Shown here one piece after another: positions 26,085 through 35,424 of a stretch of 64,000 bases of DNA. The position numbers and the translations under genes are program-made. Origin of the DNA: Acetobacteraceae bacterium (GTDB lineage Bacteria > Pseudomonadota > Alphaproteobacteria > Acetobacterales > Acetobacteraceae); the NCBI GenBank assembly GCA_031291795.1, contig JARLIJ010000272.1, positions 1 through 64,000 of the forward strand, in the 5' to 3' direction. Each line of letters begins with the position of its first letter. Position 1 is the stretch's first letter. The notes beneath the pieces were generated by a model. That model worked only from the letters and a program-made list of their open reading frames with translations, was not told the origin of the DNA and ran no database searches.

Positions 26085-26573
26085 ATGTTCAAGCTGACCT
26101 CGTTCATCGCCTTAACCGGGGCGTGTCTCGTTGCAGGGGCAGCCTTCGCCGAGGATGGTGCCAAGCTTCTGGGCAATTGGAACCTGGTTGCATACGAAGT
26201 GGAACAGCAGGCGACGGGCACGCGGGAGCCGGTCCTCGGACAGCATCCGACCGGCAACATCATCTTCACGCCGGAGGGGCGTATGATGGTGGTGCTGACC
26301 AGCGAGGGACGGAAGGCGCCGGCGACAGATCAGGATCGCGCTGATCTGTTGAAGTCCGTCGTCGCCTACACAGGCTTGTATCGCATCGAAGGCGACCGAT
26401 GGATCACCAAGGTCGATGTCTCCGCGAACCTTGCATGGGTCGGTGGCGAACAGGCGCGCTCGTTCAAACTCGAAGGCGACCGGCTGCAAGAATCCACAGG
26501 ATGGGTGCAGTGGCCGATCCAGCCCGAAAAGGGGACCGTGCGTTTCATTTTGACCTGGCAGCGCGCGAAATAG
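26085..26573 (+). CDS. Secreted lipocalin-like domain protein
   Basis: 162 aa from ATG 26085, with GAGGGAGA upstream. Signal peptide FKLTSFIALTGACLVAGAAF followed by AED. The mature part begins LLGNWNLVAYEVEQQATGTR, the conserved GxW of lipocalin-like domains (PF13924 type), then PTGNIIFTPEGRMMVVLTSE and GLYRIEGDRWITKVDVS. Probably a periplasmic beta-barrel binding protein with unknown ligand. The open frame extends 47 codons upstream, but the signal peptide and ribosome site fix the start. Confidence 0.82.
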   Translation: MFKLTSFIALTGACLVAGAAFAEDGAKLLGNWNLVAYEVEQQATGTREPVLGQHPTGNIIFTPEGRMMVVLTSEGRKAPATDQDRADLLKSVVAYTGLYRIEGDRWITKVDVSANLAWVGGEQARSFKLEGDRLQESTGWVQWPIQPEKGTVRFILTWQRAK

Positions 26574-26680
26574 GCCGGCCTCCATCCCCAAGGACAAGCA
26601 GACCAGCGGGTCGGGCAGGGTTGCGTCGCGCCGTCGCCTGGCCCGAATATCCACGCTGAACACAAGCGAGGAATGCCAGC

Positions 26681-27526
26681 GTGGCCGGGTTCAAGAGCAC
26701 CGAACGATACATCGCGTCGCGCGACCTGGAAGTGGCGGTCAACGCGGCCGTCACGCTGCAACGCCCGCTGCTGGTGAAAGGCGAGCCCGGCACCGGCAAG
26801 ACCGTCCTCGCCGCCGAGGTTGCCCAGGCGCTTGGACACCCGCTGATCGAGTGGCACATCAAGTCCACCACCAAGGCGCAGCAGGGGCTGTATGAGTACG
26901 ACGCCGTGTCTCGCCTGCGCGACGGCCAGCTGGGCGACGAACGGGTGCATGACATCGGCAACTACATCGTGCGCGGGAAGCTGTGGGAGGCGTTCGACGC
27001 CGACCAGCAAACCGTCGTGCTGATCGACGAGATCGACAAGGCCGACATCGAATTCCCCAACGACCTGCTGCTGGAACTCGACCGGATGCAGTTCTTCGTC
27101 TATGAGACCCGCAAGACGGTCGTTGCCAAAGTGCGCCCGATCGTGCTGATCACGTCGAACAACGAGAAGGAACTGCCGGACGCGTTCCTGCGCCGCTGCT
27201 TCTTCCATTACATCCGCTTCCCCGATCGCGAGACGATGGAAAAGATCGTCCAGACCCACTATCCCGACATCCGCCGCGACCTGGCGCGGGAAGCGCTGAA
27301 CGTGTTCTTCCAGATCCGCGACGTGCCGGGGCTGAAGAAGAAGCCTGCGACCTCGGAACTGCTGGACTGGCTGAAGCTGCTGATGGTGGAGGACCTGCCA
27401 CCCGAGGCGCTGCGCAGCAACGAGAAGCAGGTGGTGATCCCGCCGCTGCACGGCGCGCTGCTGAAGAACGAGCAGGACGTGCATCTGTTCGAGCGCCTGG
27501 CCTTCCTGGCACGCCGCGGCGGCTGA
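26681..27526 (+). CDS. MoxR-type AAA+ ATPase
   Basis: 281 aa with a GTG start. Walker A LLVKGEPGTGKTVLAAEVAQ (about 30-49), Walker B TVVLIDEIDKAD (about 110-121), sensor VLITSNNEKELPDAFLRRC with Arg finger residues. MoxR ATPases act with von Willebrand factor A proteins as chaperones for metal-centre insertion or complex assembly. The next gene encodes exactly such a partner and overlaps the stop by one base. The specific client in this genome is not visible. Confidence 0.92.
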   Translation: MAGFKSTERYIASRDLEVAVNAAVTLQRPLLVKGEPGTGKTVLAAEVAQALGHPLIEWHIKSTTKAQQGLYEYDAVSRLRDGQLGDERVHDIGNYIVRGKLWEAFDADQQTVVLIDEIDKADIEFPNDLLLELDRMQFFVYETRKTVVAKVRPIVLITSNNEKELPDAFLRRCFFHYIRFPDRETMEKIVQTHYPDIRRDLAREALNVFFQIRDVPGLKKKPATSELLDWLKLLMVEDLPPEALRSNEKQVVIPPLHGALLKNEQDVHLFERLAFLARRGG

Positions 27527-28704
27527 TGTTCGCGCATCTCATCCAGGGGCTGCGGGCGGCCGGCCTGCCGACCTCCATCACCGAACACCTCACGCTGATG
27601 GCGGCGATGAAGGCGGGCGTGGCGGAATACAGCGTGGAGGATTTCTACTACCTCGCGCGCGCCACGCTGGTGAAGGATGAGCGGCATCTGGACAAGTTCG
27701 ACCGCGTGTTCGCCGCCTGCTTCAAGGGGCTGGAACCGCCCGAAGGCGTGAAGATCCAGGACCTGCCGGAAGAATGGCTGCGCAAGCTGGCCGAGAAGAT
27801 GCTGACGCCGGAGGAGATGGCGAAGATCGAGGCGCTGGGCGGCCTCGATGCGTTGATGCAGCGGCTACAGGAATTGCTGGAGGCGCAGAAAGGCCGCCAC
27901 CAGGGTGGCTCGAAGTGGATCGGCACGGCGGGGACGTCGCCGTTCGGGGCGTATGGCTACAACCCGGAAGGCGTGCGGATCGGCCAGCCGGACTCGCGCC
28001 ATCGCCGCGCGGTGAAGGTCTGGGACAAGCGCGAATTCAAGGACCTCGACGACACGGTGGAACTCGGCACCCGCGGCATGAAGCTGGCGCTGCGCCGGCT
28101 GCGGCGGTTCGCCCGCCAGGGGGCGGCGACCGAACTGGACCTGCCGGACACCATCAAGTCGACGGCGAACAATGCCGGGACGCTGGACCTGAAGATGGTG
28201 CCGGAGCGGCACAACACGGTGAAGGTGCTGCTGTTCCTCGATATCGGCGGCTCGATGGACGACCATGTGAAGCTGACCGAGGAGTTGTTCTCCGCCTGCC
28301 GCAGCGAGTTCAAGCACCTGGAGCATTATTACTTCCACAACTGCCCGTACGAGCGGGTGTGGAAGAACAACCGACGGCGGCACGAGGAGATCATCCCGAC
28401 CTGGCAGGTGCTGCGCACCTATGGCCCGGACTACAAGCTGATCTTCGTGGGGGACGCCGCCATGAGCCCGTACGAGGTCACCATGGCGGGCGGTTCCGTC
28501 GAGCACTGGAACGAGGAGGCCGGTTCGGTGTGGATGAGCCGGCTGACCGAGCATTATCGGCGCAGCGCGTGGCTCAACCCGACACCGCGTCGGAGTTGGG
28601 GCCATGTGCGGTCGATCACGATGGTGAACGACCTGATGGAAGGCCGGATGTTCCCGCTGACGGTGAACGGGATCGACGAGATGACGAAGGAACTCAGCCG
28701 GTAG
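27526..28704 (+). CDS. VWA domain protein (CoxE-like), MoxR partner
   Basis: 392 aa. The N-terminal half is helical (FAHLIQGLRAAGLPTSITEH). The VWA domain starts at VKVLLFLDIGGSMDDHVKLT (about 226-245), with DxGGS in the MIDAS metal site. KLIFVGDAAMSPYEV and RSITMVNDLMEGRMFPLTVN complete it. Such proteins pair with MoxR ATPases, for instance in carbon monoxide dehydrogenase and nitric oxide reductase maturation. Start and stop overlap with moxR (TGATG) argues for translational coupling. No client enzyme is adjacent. Confidence 0.9.
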   Translation: MFAHLIQGLRAAGLPTSITEHLTLMAAMKAGVAEYSVEDFYYLARATLVKDERHLDKFDRVFAACFKGLEPPEGVKIQDLPEEWLRKLAEKMLTPEEMAKIEALGGLDALMQRLQELLEAQKGRHQGGSKWIGTAGTSPFGAYGYNPEGVRIGQPDSRHRRAVKVWDKREFKDLDDTVELGTRGMKLALRRLRRFARQGAATELDLPDTIKSTANNAGTLDLKMVPERHNTVKVLLFLDIGGSMDDHVKLTEELFSACRSEFKHLEHYYFHNCPYERVWKNNRRRHEEIIPTWQVLRTYGPDYKLIFVGDAAMSPYEVTMAGGSVEHWNEEAGSVWMSRLTEHYRRSAWLNPTPRRSWGHVRSITMVNDLMEGRMFPLTVNGIDEMTKELSR

Positions 28705-28829
28705 CAGGGCGGCGCGGCGGTAGAACTGCAGCGCCGCTCGGGATTGCCTCTCGCAGGATCGGGTGGATAGCGACGTCTATTGGCGAGCCACGCTTCGATG
28801 AAGATGAGCACTATGTCTACGCGGTGGCC

Positions 28830-29387
28830 CTATGAATTTCGGGGCAACGTCAATTTTGCGCGCCCTTCGTGGTGATCGAGACGGTCGAGCGCGAGGATTT
28901 CGGCATGCGCCTGCCGAGCGCAATTATTGAAGTCATTCAGTATTTGAAAAATGGGATCCAAATTACCTTGCCTGTCAGCTACCAGATTGTTAACAAGAGA
29001 AAATGAACCCTTGGCAAGCTTTGAAATCCTGTCTTGATTCTGTGGTGCAAATCCGGCGCATCTTCTGATTCTGAGCTGGAGCTCGTACGCCAGAAAATGG
29101 ACTTCACCCTGATCGCGTTGCATCTTCATCCCGTCTTCGTCGTTCCTGTCTGCTCTATGGGTTAGGAAGGTCAGGATCGCTATCTCGCGTTCAAGAGCGC
29201 GTAGGAACTGCTGGCACGCATCAAAGAACTCATCCGCCCACCTGACATGAAATGCAGAGCGTTTCGTGGCCTCCGCCTTGATGCCCTCGATGCGACGGAC
29301 AATCACGACGCCCAGAACGGTGACTATAATTGGGGTTAAAAGCGTCGCTAGAATCTGCGCAATTTTTAGTAAAAAATCTCTGTCCAT
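28830..29387 (-). CDS. Orphan membrane-anchored helical protein
   Basis: 185 aa from ATG 29387 (MDRDFLLKIAQILATLLTPI). One membrane helix at about 8-30 (ILATLLTPIIVTVLGVVIVR) is followed by a soluble helical domain rich in charged residues (FFDACQQFLRALEREIAILT, FQILNDFNNCARQAHAEILA). Codon use is less GC-rich than in neighbouring genes, which suggests recent acquisition. I do not recognise a family. It is alone on its strand next to the broken toxin gene, so it may be part of the same acquired patch. Confidence 0.65.
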   Translation of the reverse strand: MDRDFLLKIAQILATLLTPIIVTVLGVVIVRRIEGIKAEATKRSAFHVRWADEFFDACQQFLRALEREIAILTFLTHRADRNDEDGMKMQRDQGEVHFLAYELQLRIRRCAGFAPQNQDRISKLAKGSFSLVNNLVADRQGNLDPIFQILNDFNNCARQAHAEILALDRLDHHEGRAKLTLPRNS

Positions 29388-29796
29388 TACGAGACCTCGT
29401 TCGGAGCGTTCGTAGTTTCCGCGCGTGCGATGAGGACGGCAAGATAAAAGCGGCGCCCAATTTGGTCTATTTCTGTGTTCGGTCAGTGGGTTACGGCGTG
29501 CCGTCAAGAAGGTGGCAGGGCCGCTTTTCCAGAAAACCCAATTGAATTAATGCTAATTGCGCCGCCCATCGAGGTTTTGGGGCGGTTTGAGCAACGGAGA
29601 ACTGGGACGGCAAGGGAAAAGCACGGGCTGCGGCATGGCGTATGTGGTTGGGATAATTGGGTTTTTACCAGACAGCCTGACACCCTTTGCCAGCTATTTC
29701 TGTCGGAACACCAATGATATCAACGATCCGAGCGCCATCGCTGCCCAGTCGCCCATTTTCCTCGACGCAGTTGCTTCAATCTAATAACTCCCCGCC
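29388..29796. other. AT-richer gap without a convincing gene
   Basis: About 410 bases between the orphan membrane protein and the toxin remnant. Short open frames exist on the plus strand (for example 29557-29784), but they have no ribosome site, no recognisable domain and unusual composition. Probably the decayed 5' flank of the acquired patch. Confidence 0.5.
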
Positions 29797-30142
29797 GTGA
29801 CAGAGCCACGCGACCCGACCCTCGATGTGCTGCTCGAACTCGACGGCCAGGTGCTCGTCGTGGACCCGGAGGGCGGCCATTGGTCCGCTTCGTGGTCACG
29901 CGGGTGCCGGTGTCGCCGGAGAAGCCGCACGGACTGGATTACTCGCTTGACGCTGCACGGCCCGGACGGCGAGCGACTGGTCGGCTACGACAACGCCCAC
30001 CCGGTGGCGCGGCGGGTCGCAGGACCATCGCCACAGACTGCGGACGATCAAGGCTTACGACTACCGGGATGCGGCGACGCTGATCGGCGATTTCTGGACC
30101 CCCGTGGACGCGGTGTTGCGTGAGAGAGGAGTGATCCCATGA
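29797..30142 (+). pseudogene. TumE-like toxin gene, disrupted by three frameshifts
   Basis: The reading begins at GTG 29797: DVLLELDGQVLVVDPEGGHW. It then continues only in another frame (VRFVVTRVPVSPEKPHGLDY), returns to the first (TLHGPDGERLVGYDNAHPV), and ends in the third (DHRHRLRTIKAYDYRDAATL, then IGDFWTPVDAVLRERGVIP, stop 30140-30142). Together these rebuild a full-length TumE-family toxin of about 114 residues. One base is missing near 29882, one extra lies near 29948, and one shift falls between 30001 and 30022. The stop overlaps the antitoxin start (ATGA). Either a decayed toxin or sequencing errors. Confidence 0.75.
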
Positions 30143-30516
30143 CGACCCTGAAAGTGGGCATCGCCAGCTACGAGGACATGAAGGCCCGCACCATGGCCGT
30201 GGCGTGCGGCGAACGGCGCATCGCGCCCGATGAGTCGAAGGTCTGGTTCACCTCGACCGAGTCCTTCGCCAAGGTGCTGTCGGCCGGCAACCGCGACCTG
30301 CTGCGGGTGATCGTGGAGCAGGCGCCCGGCTCGCTCGACGAGTTGGCGCGGATCACCGGCAAGGCGAAATCGAACCTGTCACGCACGCTGAAGACGATGG
30401 CCGGCTATGGTCTGGTCCGCCTGGAACGGGGCGAGCGGGGCCGGATTACCCCGAAGGTGACGCATGACCGCGTGGAACTCGACCTACCGCTCACCTGGTC
30501 GCGGAAGGCAAGCTGA
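30139..30516 (+). CDS. Helix-turn-helix antitoxin of TumE-type system
   Basis: 125 aa, intact. LDELARITGKAKSNLSRTLK (about 68-87) is a winged-helix DNA-binding element, followed by TMAGYGLVRLERGERGRITP (the wing). Members of this family sit immediately downstream of TumE toxins and are annotated as their antitoxins and autoregulators. The ATG overlaps the toxin stop by 4 bp. Since the toxin is frameshifted, this is now probably a solitary antitoxin. Confidence 0.8.
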   Translation: MTTLKVGIASYEDMKARTMAVACGERRIAPDESKVWFTSTESFAKVLSAGNRDLLRVIVEQAPGSLDELARITGKAKSNLSRTLKTMAGYGLVRLERGERGRITPKVTHDRVELDLPLTWSRKAS

Positions 30517-30537
30517 GTTCGCAGTTCTGTTCTGAGC

Positions 30538-30627
<90 letters not shown>

Positions 30628-30695
30628 ATTGCCCCGAAGGGCACGCCTGCGGCGGGGTCGCCTTATATGCGCAAGCCGGCGCCGACTGCAACCGA

Positions 30696-31268
30696 CTACG
30701 CGGCTCGTCCCGCCAGAAGGGCAGCCGCCGCATCGGCCAGTTGCCCGACCACCACGCTCATCGCCGCCACCAGCCCCGGCGTGCCGGCCGCCGGCGGCAT
30801 TGCGGTCAGCCGCAGCGTTTGCGTCCCCTCCCGCCGCCCGCCGGTCACCGAGATCTGTCCGCTCAGCACCACCGCGCCGTCATGCCCCTGGTCGAGTCGC
30901 TGCACGTTCACCCCCAGCGTCGCATCGGGGGTGGCGGAGACCGCACCGTTCTCCCCGAACACCGTGCTCCCCGGCAGGCGCTGCGTCAGGTTCTGCACCA
31001 GCACCCGGGTCAGCATCGCGTCCAGCGGCTCGCCCCACCAGTCGTTGCCGATCACGTCGAGCCGGTAGTCCTCCGACGAGCGCACGATCTGCGACCGCTC
31101 CAGGTAGCGCGCGATCGCGACGCCGCGGACCTCCACGACGCGCGGCGCACCCGCCACCACCGCGCCCGGTTGGGCGGCCAGCGTGTAGAGCGTGGGGTTG
31201 GGCGAGCTGCAGGCGGCGGGCAGGGCGGCCAGCAACAGCCAGCGGCGGCTTATCGGCATGGGTTTCAT
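30696..31268 (-). CDS. pqiC: ABC-type transport auxiliary lipoprotein (PqiC-like)
   Basis: 190 aa. The N-terminal signal MKPMPISRRWLLLAALPAAC ends at a lipobox-like Cys. LYTLAAQPG, VVEVRGVAIARYLERSQIV and the conserved NDWWGEPLDAMLTRVLVQNL are typical of the DUF330/PqiC family. PqiC is an outer-membrane lipoprotein that docks the PqiB needle-like MCE tube. Its start overlaps the pqiB stop by 4 bp, so pqiA-pqiB-pqiC form one coupled operon. Confidence 0.88.
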   Translation of the reverse strand: MKPMPISRRWLLLAALPAACSSPNPTLYTLAAQPGAVVAGAPRVVEVRGVAIARYLERSQIVRSSEDYRLDVIGNDWWGEPLDAMLTRVLVQNLTQRLPGSTVFGENGAVSATPDATLGVNVQRLDQGHDGAVVLSGQISVTGGRREGTQTLRLTAMPPAAGTPGLVAAMSVVVGQLADAAAALLAGRAA

Positions 31269-33007
31269 GGGCTCCCCTGGTCGGTGCGGCCACGGATCAG
31301 CGCTTCCGGGTGGCGGGCCAGCAGGTCGGCGAGCACCCGGATCGAGCGGGCGGCATCGCTCAACTGGACCAGCAGCCGTTCGGCGTCCCGGTTGAACGGC
31401 GAGTCGCCGCCATAGCCGGTCTGCATGGAGCCGACCAGCTTGTCGGTCCGGTGCACGGCGTCCTCCAACCCGTTCGCGATGGCAGGCAGGCGCTGCATCA
31501 ACGGTGCCGTGCCGTGGTCGAGGTTGGCCACCAGGGTCTGCGCGCTCGCCAGCGTGGCGCGCAGGGAATCGATCGACTGGCGCAAAGCCGGGTCGTTCAC
31601 CACGCCGCTCGCCCCGGCCAGCGTCTGGTTCAGGTTCTGGCCGATCTGCTCGAACGGAATGGCGTTGAGCCGGGCTACCAGGGCGGCGGCCGATCCCACC
31701 AGGTCGCCGCCCCCCTCCTGCGTCGGGATCACGTAGGTATCGCCGTCCTTGACGAATTTCCCCGGCGGCGAACCCGGCGCCACGTCGATGGTCAACTGCA
31801 TGGTGCCGGTGATCAGGCTGGTGCTCTCCATCCGGACCCGCAGGCCGCGATGCATCAGGTCGGCCATCATCCGATCGAGGTCCCCGCCATACGGCAGGTC
31901 GAGCTGCGCCACCCGGTCCGGTTCCACCGTGAAGTGGACGGGGACCACGATGTTGTCGAGTTGCTGGTCGTAGCGCAGGCCGACCGACTGCACCTCCCCC
32001 ACCTTGATGCCGCGCAGGTCGACCGGGGCGCCGGGCGCCAGGCCACTCACCGACCCGGTGAAATTGGCCAGGAAGGGCACGGACCGGGTGTAGGAGGCGG
32101 AATCCGCGGCCTCCTTGCTGGTATAGAGCGGGAACTGGTGTTCCTCGCCGCTGACCGGCGAATCCTTCCCCCCGTTCGGCGTCTCGAACGCGATGCCGCC
32201 GAGGATCAGGGCGCGTAGCGACTCGATCTGCAACTGAACGCCGTTGGCCCCGAGCTGGACGGAGGCGCCGGAGGCATTCCAGAAGCGGGAATCGTCGTGG
32301 ACATAGCGGTCGTACGGCGCGCGGACGAAGGCGTGGACGGTCACGCTCTCGGCCATGTCGGCGACGTCCCAGCCTAGCACCTGGCCCACCGAGAGGTCGC
32401 GGTAGAACACCGGCGAGCCCAGGCTGAGCGAGCCGAGGCGCGGCGCGTGCAGCAGGAAGGTGCGGCCGGGGACGTCGGTCTGCAGGACCGGCGCCTCCTC
32501 CAGGCCGGTGAACTGGCGCTGCGGCTCGCCGCCGCCCGCGACCGGGGCGAACTCGATATAGGCGCCGGACACCAGCGTCTGCAGGCCGGTGATGGAGCCG
32601 GCGAAGAAGCGCGGCTTTACCACCCAGAACGACGCCTTGTCGGTCAGCAGCGACTGCGCCTCGCGGTTCATCCGCACGGTCACCTGGACGTGCTGCAGGT
32701 CGTCGGCGAGCGAGATCTTGGTGACCTGCCCCATCACCACGTCCTTGTGGCGGATCTGGGACTGGCCAGCCGTCAGCCCCTCCGCCGTCTGGAAAGAAAT
32801 CGTGATGAGCGGTCCCCGCTCGGAGAGCGTGCTCCAGGCGAGCCAGGCGCCGACCAGCGCCGTCACGATGGGGATGGCCCAGATCAGCGACAGCCGCCGC
32901 TTGCGGTCGATGCGCGAGCGCACGACCGCGGTGGGCGGCGTGCCCGGGGATGCGGTGCCCGGGGATACGGTGTCTGGGGATACGTTGTCCGGTGGCTGGT
33001 CGCTCAT
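31265..33007 (-). CDS. pqiB: Intermembrane transport protein PqiB (MCE domains)
   Basis: 580 aa from ATG 33007. The cytoplasmic start contains a repeat-coded Ser-Pro-Gly-Thr linker (SPDTVSPGTASPGTPPT), from 15-bp imperfect tandem repeats near 32938-32985. A membrane helix follows (LSLIWAIPIVTALVGAWLAW, about 40-59). Three MCE modules begin near ITISFQTAEGLTAGQSQIRH, GRTFLLHAPRLGSLSLGSPV and LANFTGSVSGLAPGAPVDLR. The C-terminal helical region would form the tube. PqiB spans the periplasm and moves lipids between membranes. Coupled by 4-bp overlaps to pqiA and pqiC. Confidence 0.92.
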   Translation of the reverse strand: MSDQPPDNVSPDTVSPGTASPGTPPTAVVRSRIDRKRRLSLIWAIPIVTALVGAWLAWSTLSERGPLITISFQTAEGLTAGQSQIRHKDVVMGQVTKISLADDLQHVQVTVRMNREAQSLLTDKASFWVVKPRFFAGSITGLQTLVSGAYIEFAPVAGGGEPQRQFTGLEEAPVLQTDVPGRTFLLHAPRLGSLSLGSPVFYRDLSVGQVLGWDVADMAESVTVHAFVRAPYDRYVHDDSRFWNASGASVQLGANGVQLQIESLRALILGGIAFETPNGGKDSPVSGEEHQFPLYTSKEAADSASYTRSVPFLANFTGSVSGLAPGAPVDLRGIKVGEVQSVGLRYDQQLDNIVVPVHFTVEPDRVAQLDLPYGGDLDRMMADLMHRGLRVRMESTSLITGTMQLTIDVAPGSPPGKFVKDGDTYVIPTQEGGGDLVGSAAALVARLNAIPFEQIGQNLNQTLAGASGVVNDPALRQSIDSLRATLASAQTLVANLDHGTAPLMQRLPAIANGLEDAVHRTDKLVGSMQTGYGGDSPFNRDAERLLVQLSDAARSIRVLADLLARHPEALIRGRTDQGSP

Positions 33008-34290
33008 CGTGTGCCGGTATCCCACATCAGGCGAGGATCGAAGCTGCGCGCGGCAAGCATGGTCAGGATCACGACTCCGGCGAAGCAGACGGCACCCAAG
33101 CCGGGCTGGATGGTGGCGACGGCGCCGAACTGCACCAGGGCCACCAGGACGGAGAGCATGAACACATCGATCATCGACCAGCGTCCGATGGCATCGACGA
33201 TGCGATACAGCACGGTGCGGTCGCGCAGTCGCGTCCGATAGCCCGCCTGGGTCGTGATCAGCAGCACCGTCAGGCTCACCAGTTTCAGCACCGGGACTGC
33301 CACCGAGGCAAAGAATACCAGGAGCGCGAGCGGCCATTCGCCGATGTCGAGCAACTCCCTTGCGCCGCCCAGGATCGTGCTTGGCTGGCCGGCGCCGAGC
33401 CGGATGAGGGTGAGCACCGGATAGACATTCGCGGGCACGTAGAGGATCACGGCGGCGATCCCGAGCGCCCAGGTGCGGGCGATGCTGTCGGGCTTGCGGT
33501 CGCGCAGGGCGAAGCCGCAGCGCGGACAGGTCGCCCCGTCATGCGCTCGGCTTACCATGCCGCAGGTGTCGCAGCCCATGCGGTGCAGGTTCGCGCCCAG
33601 CGTGCCGGCGGACCGATCGCGCTTGCGGCGCCCGACATGGTGCCGCTCCATCGCCTCCCACACGGCCTGGCGGTCGAGTGCGAAATCGGCGGCGGCCATG
33701 ACCAGCATCAGCGCCCCCAACGCATAGAGCGCCGGGCCGACCTCGATCCGCGCGATCGCACCCAGCCGGACGCAGGCAACGAACACACCCAACAGGTAGA
33801 CCTCGATCATCGACCAGGGACGCAGCCGCTCCTCCCAGGCGAACAGGCTGCGGATGACAGGGGGAGGCCGCTTCAGCCTGAGGGCCAGCAGCACCGTCAG
33901 CATCGCGAGAATACGGCTGAGGGGGGCGGCGAAGGTGGTGAGCAGGACCACGGCCGACAATATCCACATGCCGCGCCGTTCAAGGCTGTAGGGGCCGGTG
34001 AACAGGTCGGCCAGATGGTATTGGCCGGCGGTGCTGACCGACAGCAGCGTCATGCCGGTGCCAAGGCCCATCAGCAGGAGTGCGGTGAGGTAGAGCGCGA
34101 GCGGCAGGCCGAACGGGTCTCGCGCGGTGTGGCGCAGGACGGCATCGCAGCGCAGGCACATGGCGCGGGTGGAGGGCGGCAGGGCGGGCAGGACCTGGAG
34201 CTGGCCGCAATCGTGGCATTCCCGCAGGCGCGGCGGCGTGACGGCGGCATCGGGGAAGGAAACGCCCACCGTGTCGGTCAGGGTGGCCAT
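33004..34290 (-). CDS. pqiA: Paraquat-inducible protein A (PqiA)
   Basis: 428 aa. Two homologous halves, each with a zinc-ribbon-like Cys pair set (ECHDCGQLQ..CLRCDAVLRH; CDTCGMVSR..CPRCGFALR), followed by about four membrane helices per half. Conserved elements include GMTLLSVSTAGQYHLADLFT and ILYVPANVYPVLTLIRLGAG. PqiA is the inner-membrane partner of the PqiB tube. It is first gene of the operon. Its upstream 180 bp lead to tRNA-Thr. Confidence 0.93.
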   Translation of the reverse strand: MATLTDTVGVSFPDAAVTPPRLRECHDCGQLQVLPALPPSTRAMCLRCDAVLRHTARDPFGLPLALYLTALLLMGLGTGMTLLSVSTAGQYHLADLFTGPYSLERRGMWILSAVVLLTTFAAPLSRILAMLTVLLALRLKRPPPVIRSLFAWEERLRPWSMIEVYLLGVFVACVRLGAIARIEVGPALYALGALMLVMAAADFALDRQAVWEAMERHHVGRRKRDRSAGTLGANLHRMGCDTCGMVSRAHDGATCPRCGFALRDRKPDSIARTWALGIAAVILYVPANVYPVLTLIRLGAGQPSTILGGARELLDIGEWPLALLVFFASVAVPVLKLVSLTVLLITTQAGYRTRLRDRTVLYRIVDAIGRWSMIDVFMLSVLVALVQFGAVATIQPGLGAVCFAGVVILTMLAARSFDPRLMWDTGTR

Positions 34291-34473
34291 CAGCAGCGGC
34301 AGCCGGCACAGGAGAGGCGGGACATCAAACCAGTAGGTGGCGCGTTACGGTGCCATAGTAAGCCCCAGCCGCCATAACGATCGGTCGAGCGCCCATAAGA
34401 CGGCGGGCAGGGGCGAAATCAGCCGGTTGCGGCGGCCGGGTGAGGGCGGTATACCGCCGCACCGTGCCGGAAC

Positions 34474-34549
<76 letters not shown>

Positions 34550-35124
34550 CAAAATCAAGGACATATAGTCGACTGTGGACTGAGACTCAGCTTCCCGGTG
34601 GCTTTGCGGACCCCATGCGGACCCGCCACCTGGCTACGGAATGCGGGCACTCCATAGCGTCTTGCTCGCATGGACGATCGTTGATCCGCTTGGCTGGCGA
34701 TACGCCCCGGCGCGCGAGCGGTCGGCCTTTAGGCTACGCCTGACCAAGAGGGGGGCGACTCGAGGCCCCCACCCCCAAGTTTTCTGGGTTCGCTCTGCCA
34801 ATGGGTCCCCCCGTTCTCGCCGTGGCCCGATATTCTGTAATTTTGGCTGCAACAGCGTCGGGTAGTCCGCCAAGTACCTCGTGCCCATACGGCAAACCAG
34901 CAATCCATTCGGCGGGCGGCGTCGCCGCATTGAGGCGGCATGCTGCGTTTCTGATGTGTGCCGATGCCCCTATGCTCCCGATGACAGGTCTGGTTGCGCC
35001 ACAGCCACGCAACGGCTGGACTGATGCCGCCCGCTTGCCCTGGCGCCGGACGGAGCGGTTGGTTGTGCGGACCCGCCTGAGTGATACTTTGTTGCCACTT
35101 GGTCCCTCAGAACAGAGGCTCTGA
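34550..35124. other. Gene-poor left end of the integrated element
   Basis: 575 bases between attL and the DUF5681 gene. Short open frames are present on both strands (for example 34801-35124, plus), but none has a ribosome site or recognisable domain. No tRNA or strong hairpin is seen. It may hold promoter or accessory recombination sites. Confidence 0.4.
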
Positions 35125-35400
35125 ATGCCGTTCATGCCTGGACAGTCTGGCAATCCCGGTGGCCGCCCGAGGGCGCTCAAAGACGTCGAGGAAGCCGCTC
35201 GGGCGCACACTACGGACGCAATCCGCACGCTGGCGTCGATCTGCAAGAGCCGGAAGGCTCCGGATGCTGCCCGGGTTGCCGCGGCCAATGCTCTGCTCGA
35301 TCGGGCCTGGGGTCGACCGAAACAGCGCAATGAACAGCTCGGTCCGGATGGTGTGCCCATCGGCGCGCGTCCACTGGTGATGCTCAAGATCGAGCGTTAG
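35125..35400 (+). CDS. DUF5681-type small protein
   Basis: 91 aa. The N-terminus MPFMPGQSGNPGGRPRALKD carries the GNPGGRP motif of DUF5681, a short domain frequent in prophages and integrated elements and often next to terminase genes. It is followed by a helical part (RVAAANALLDRAWGRPKQRN). The function is unknown; a DNA-packaging or DNA-binding link is inferred from context in other elements. No terminase gene is present here. Confidence 0.7.
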   Translation: MPFMPGQSGNPGGRPRALKDVEEAARAHTTDAIRTLASICKSRKAPDAARVAAANALLDRAWGRPKQRNEQLGPDGVPIGARPLVMLKIER

Positions 35401-35424
35401 GTTTGCCACGAGAGGTCCCATACG

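Noticed and set aside
28554-28811. An 85-codon minus-strand ORF after the VWA gene
   Set aside because: Its first two thirds are antisense to the VWA gene; no ribosome site or motif.
29557-29784. A 75-codon plus-strand ORF in the AT-richer patch
   Set aside because: Its start lacks a ribosome site and its translation resembles no known family; it overlaps other equally plausible short frames.
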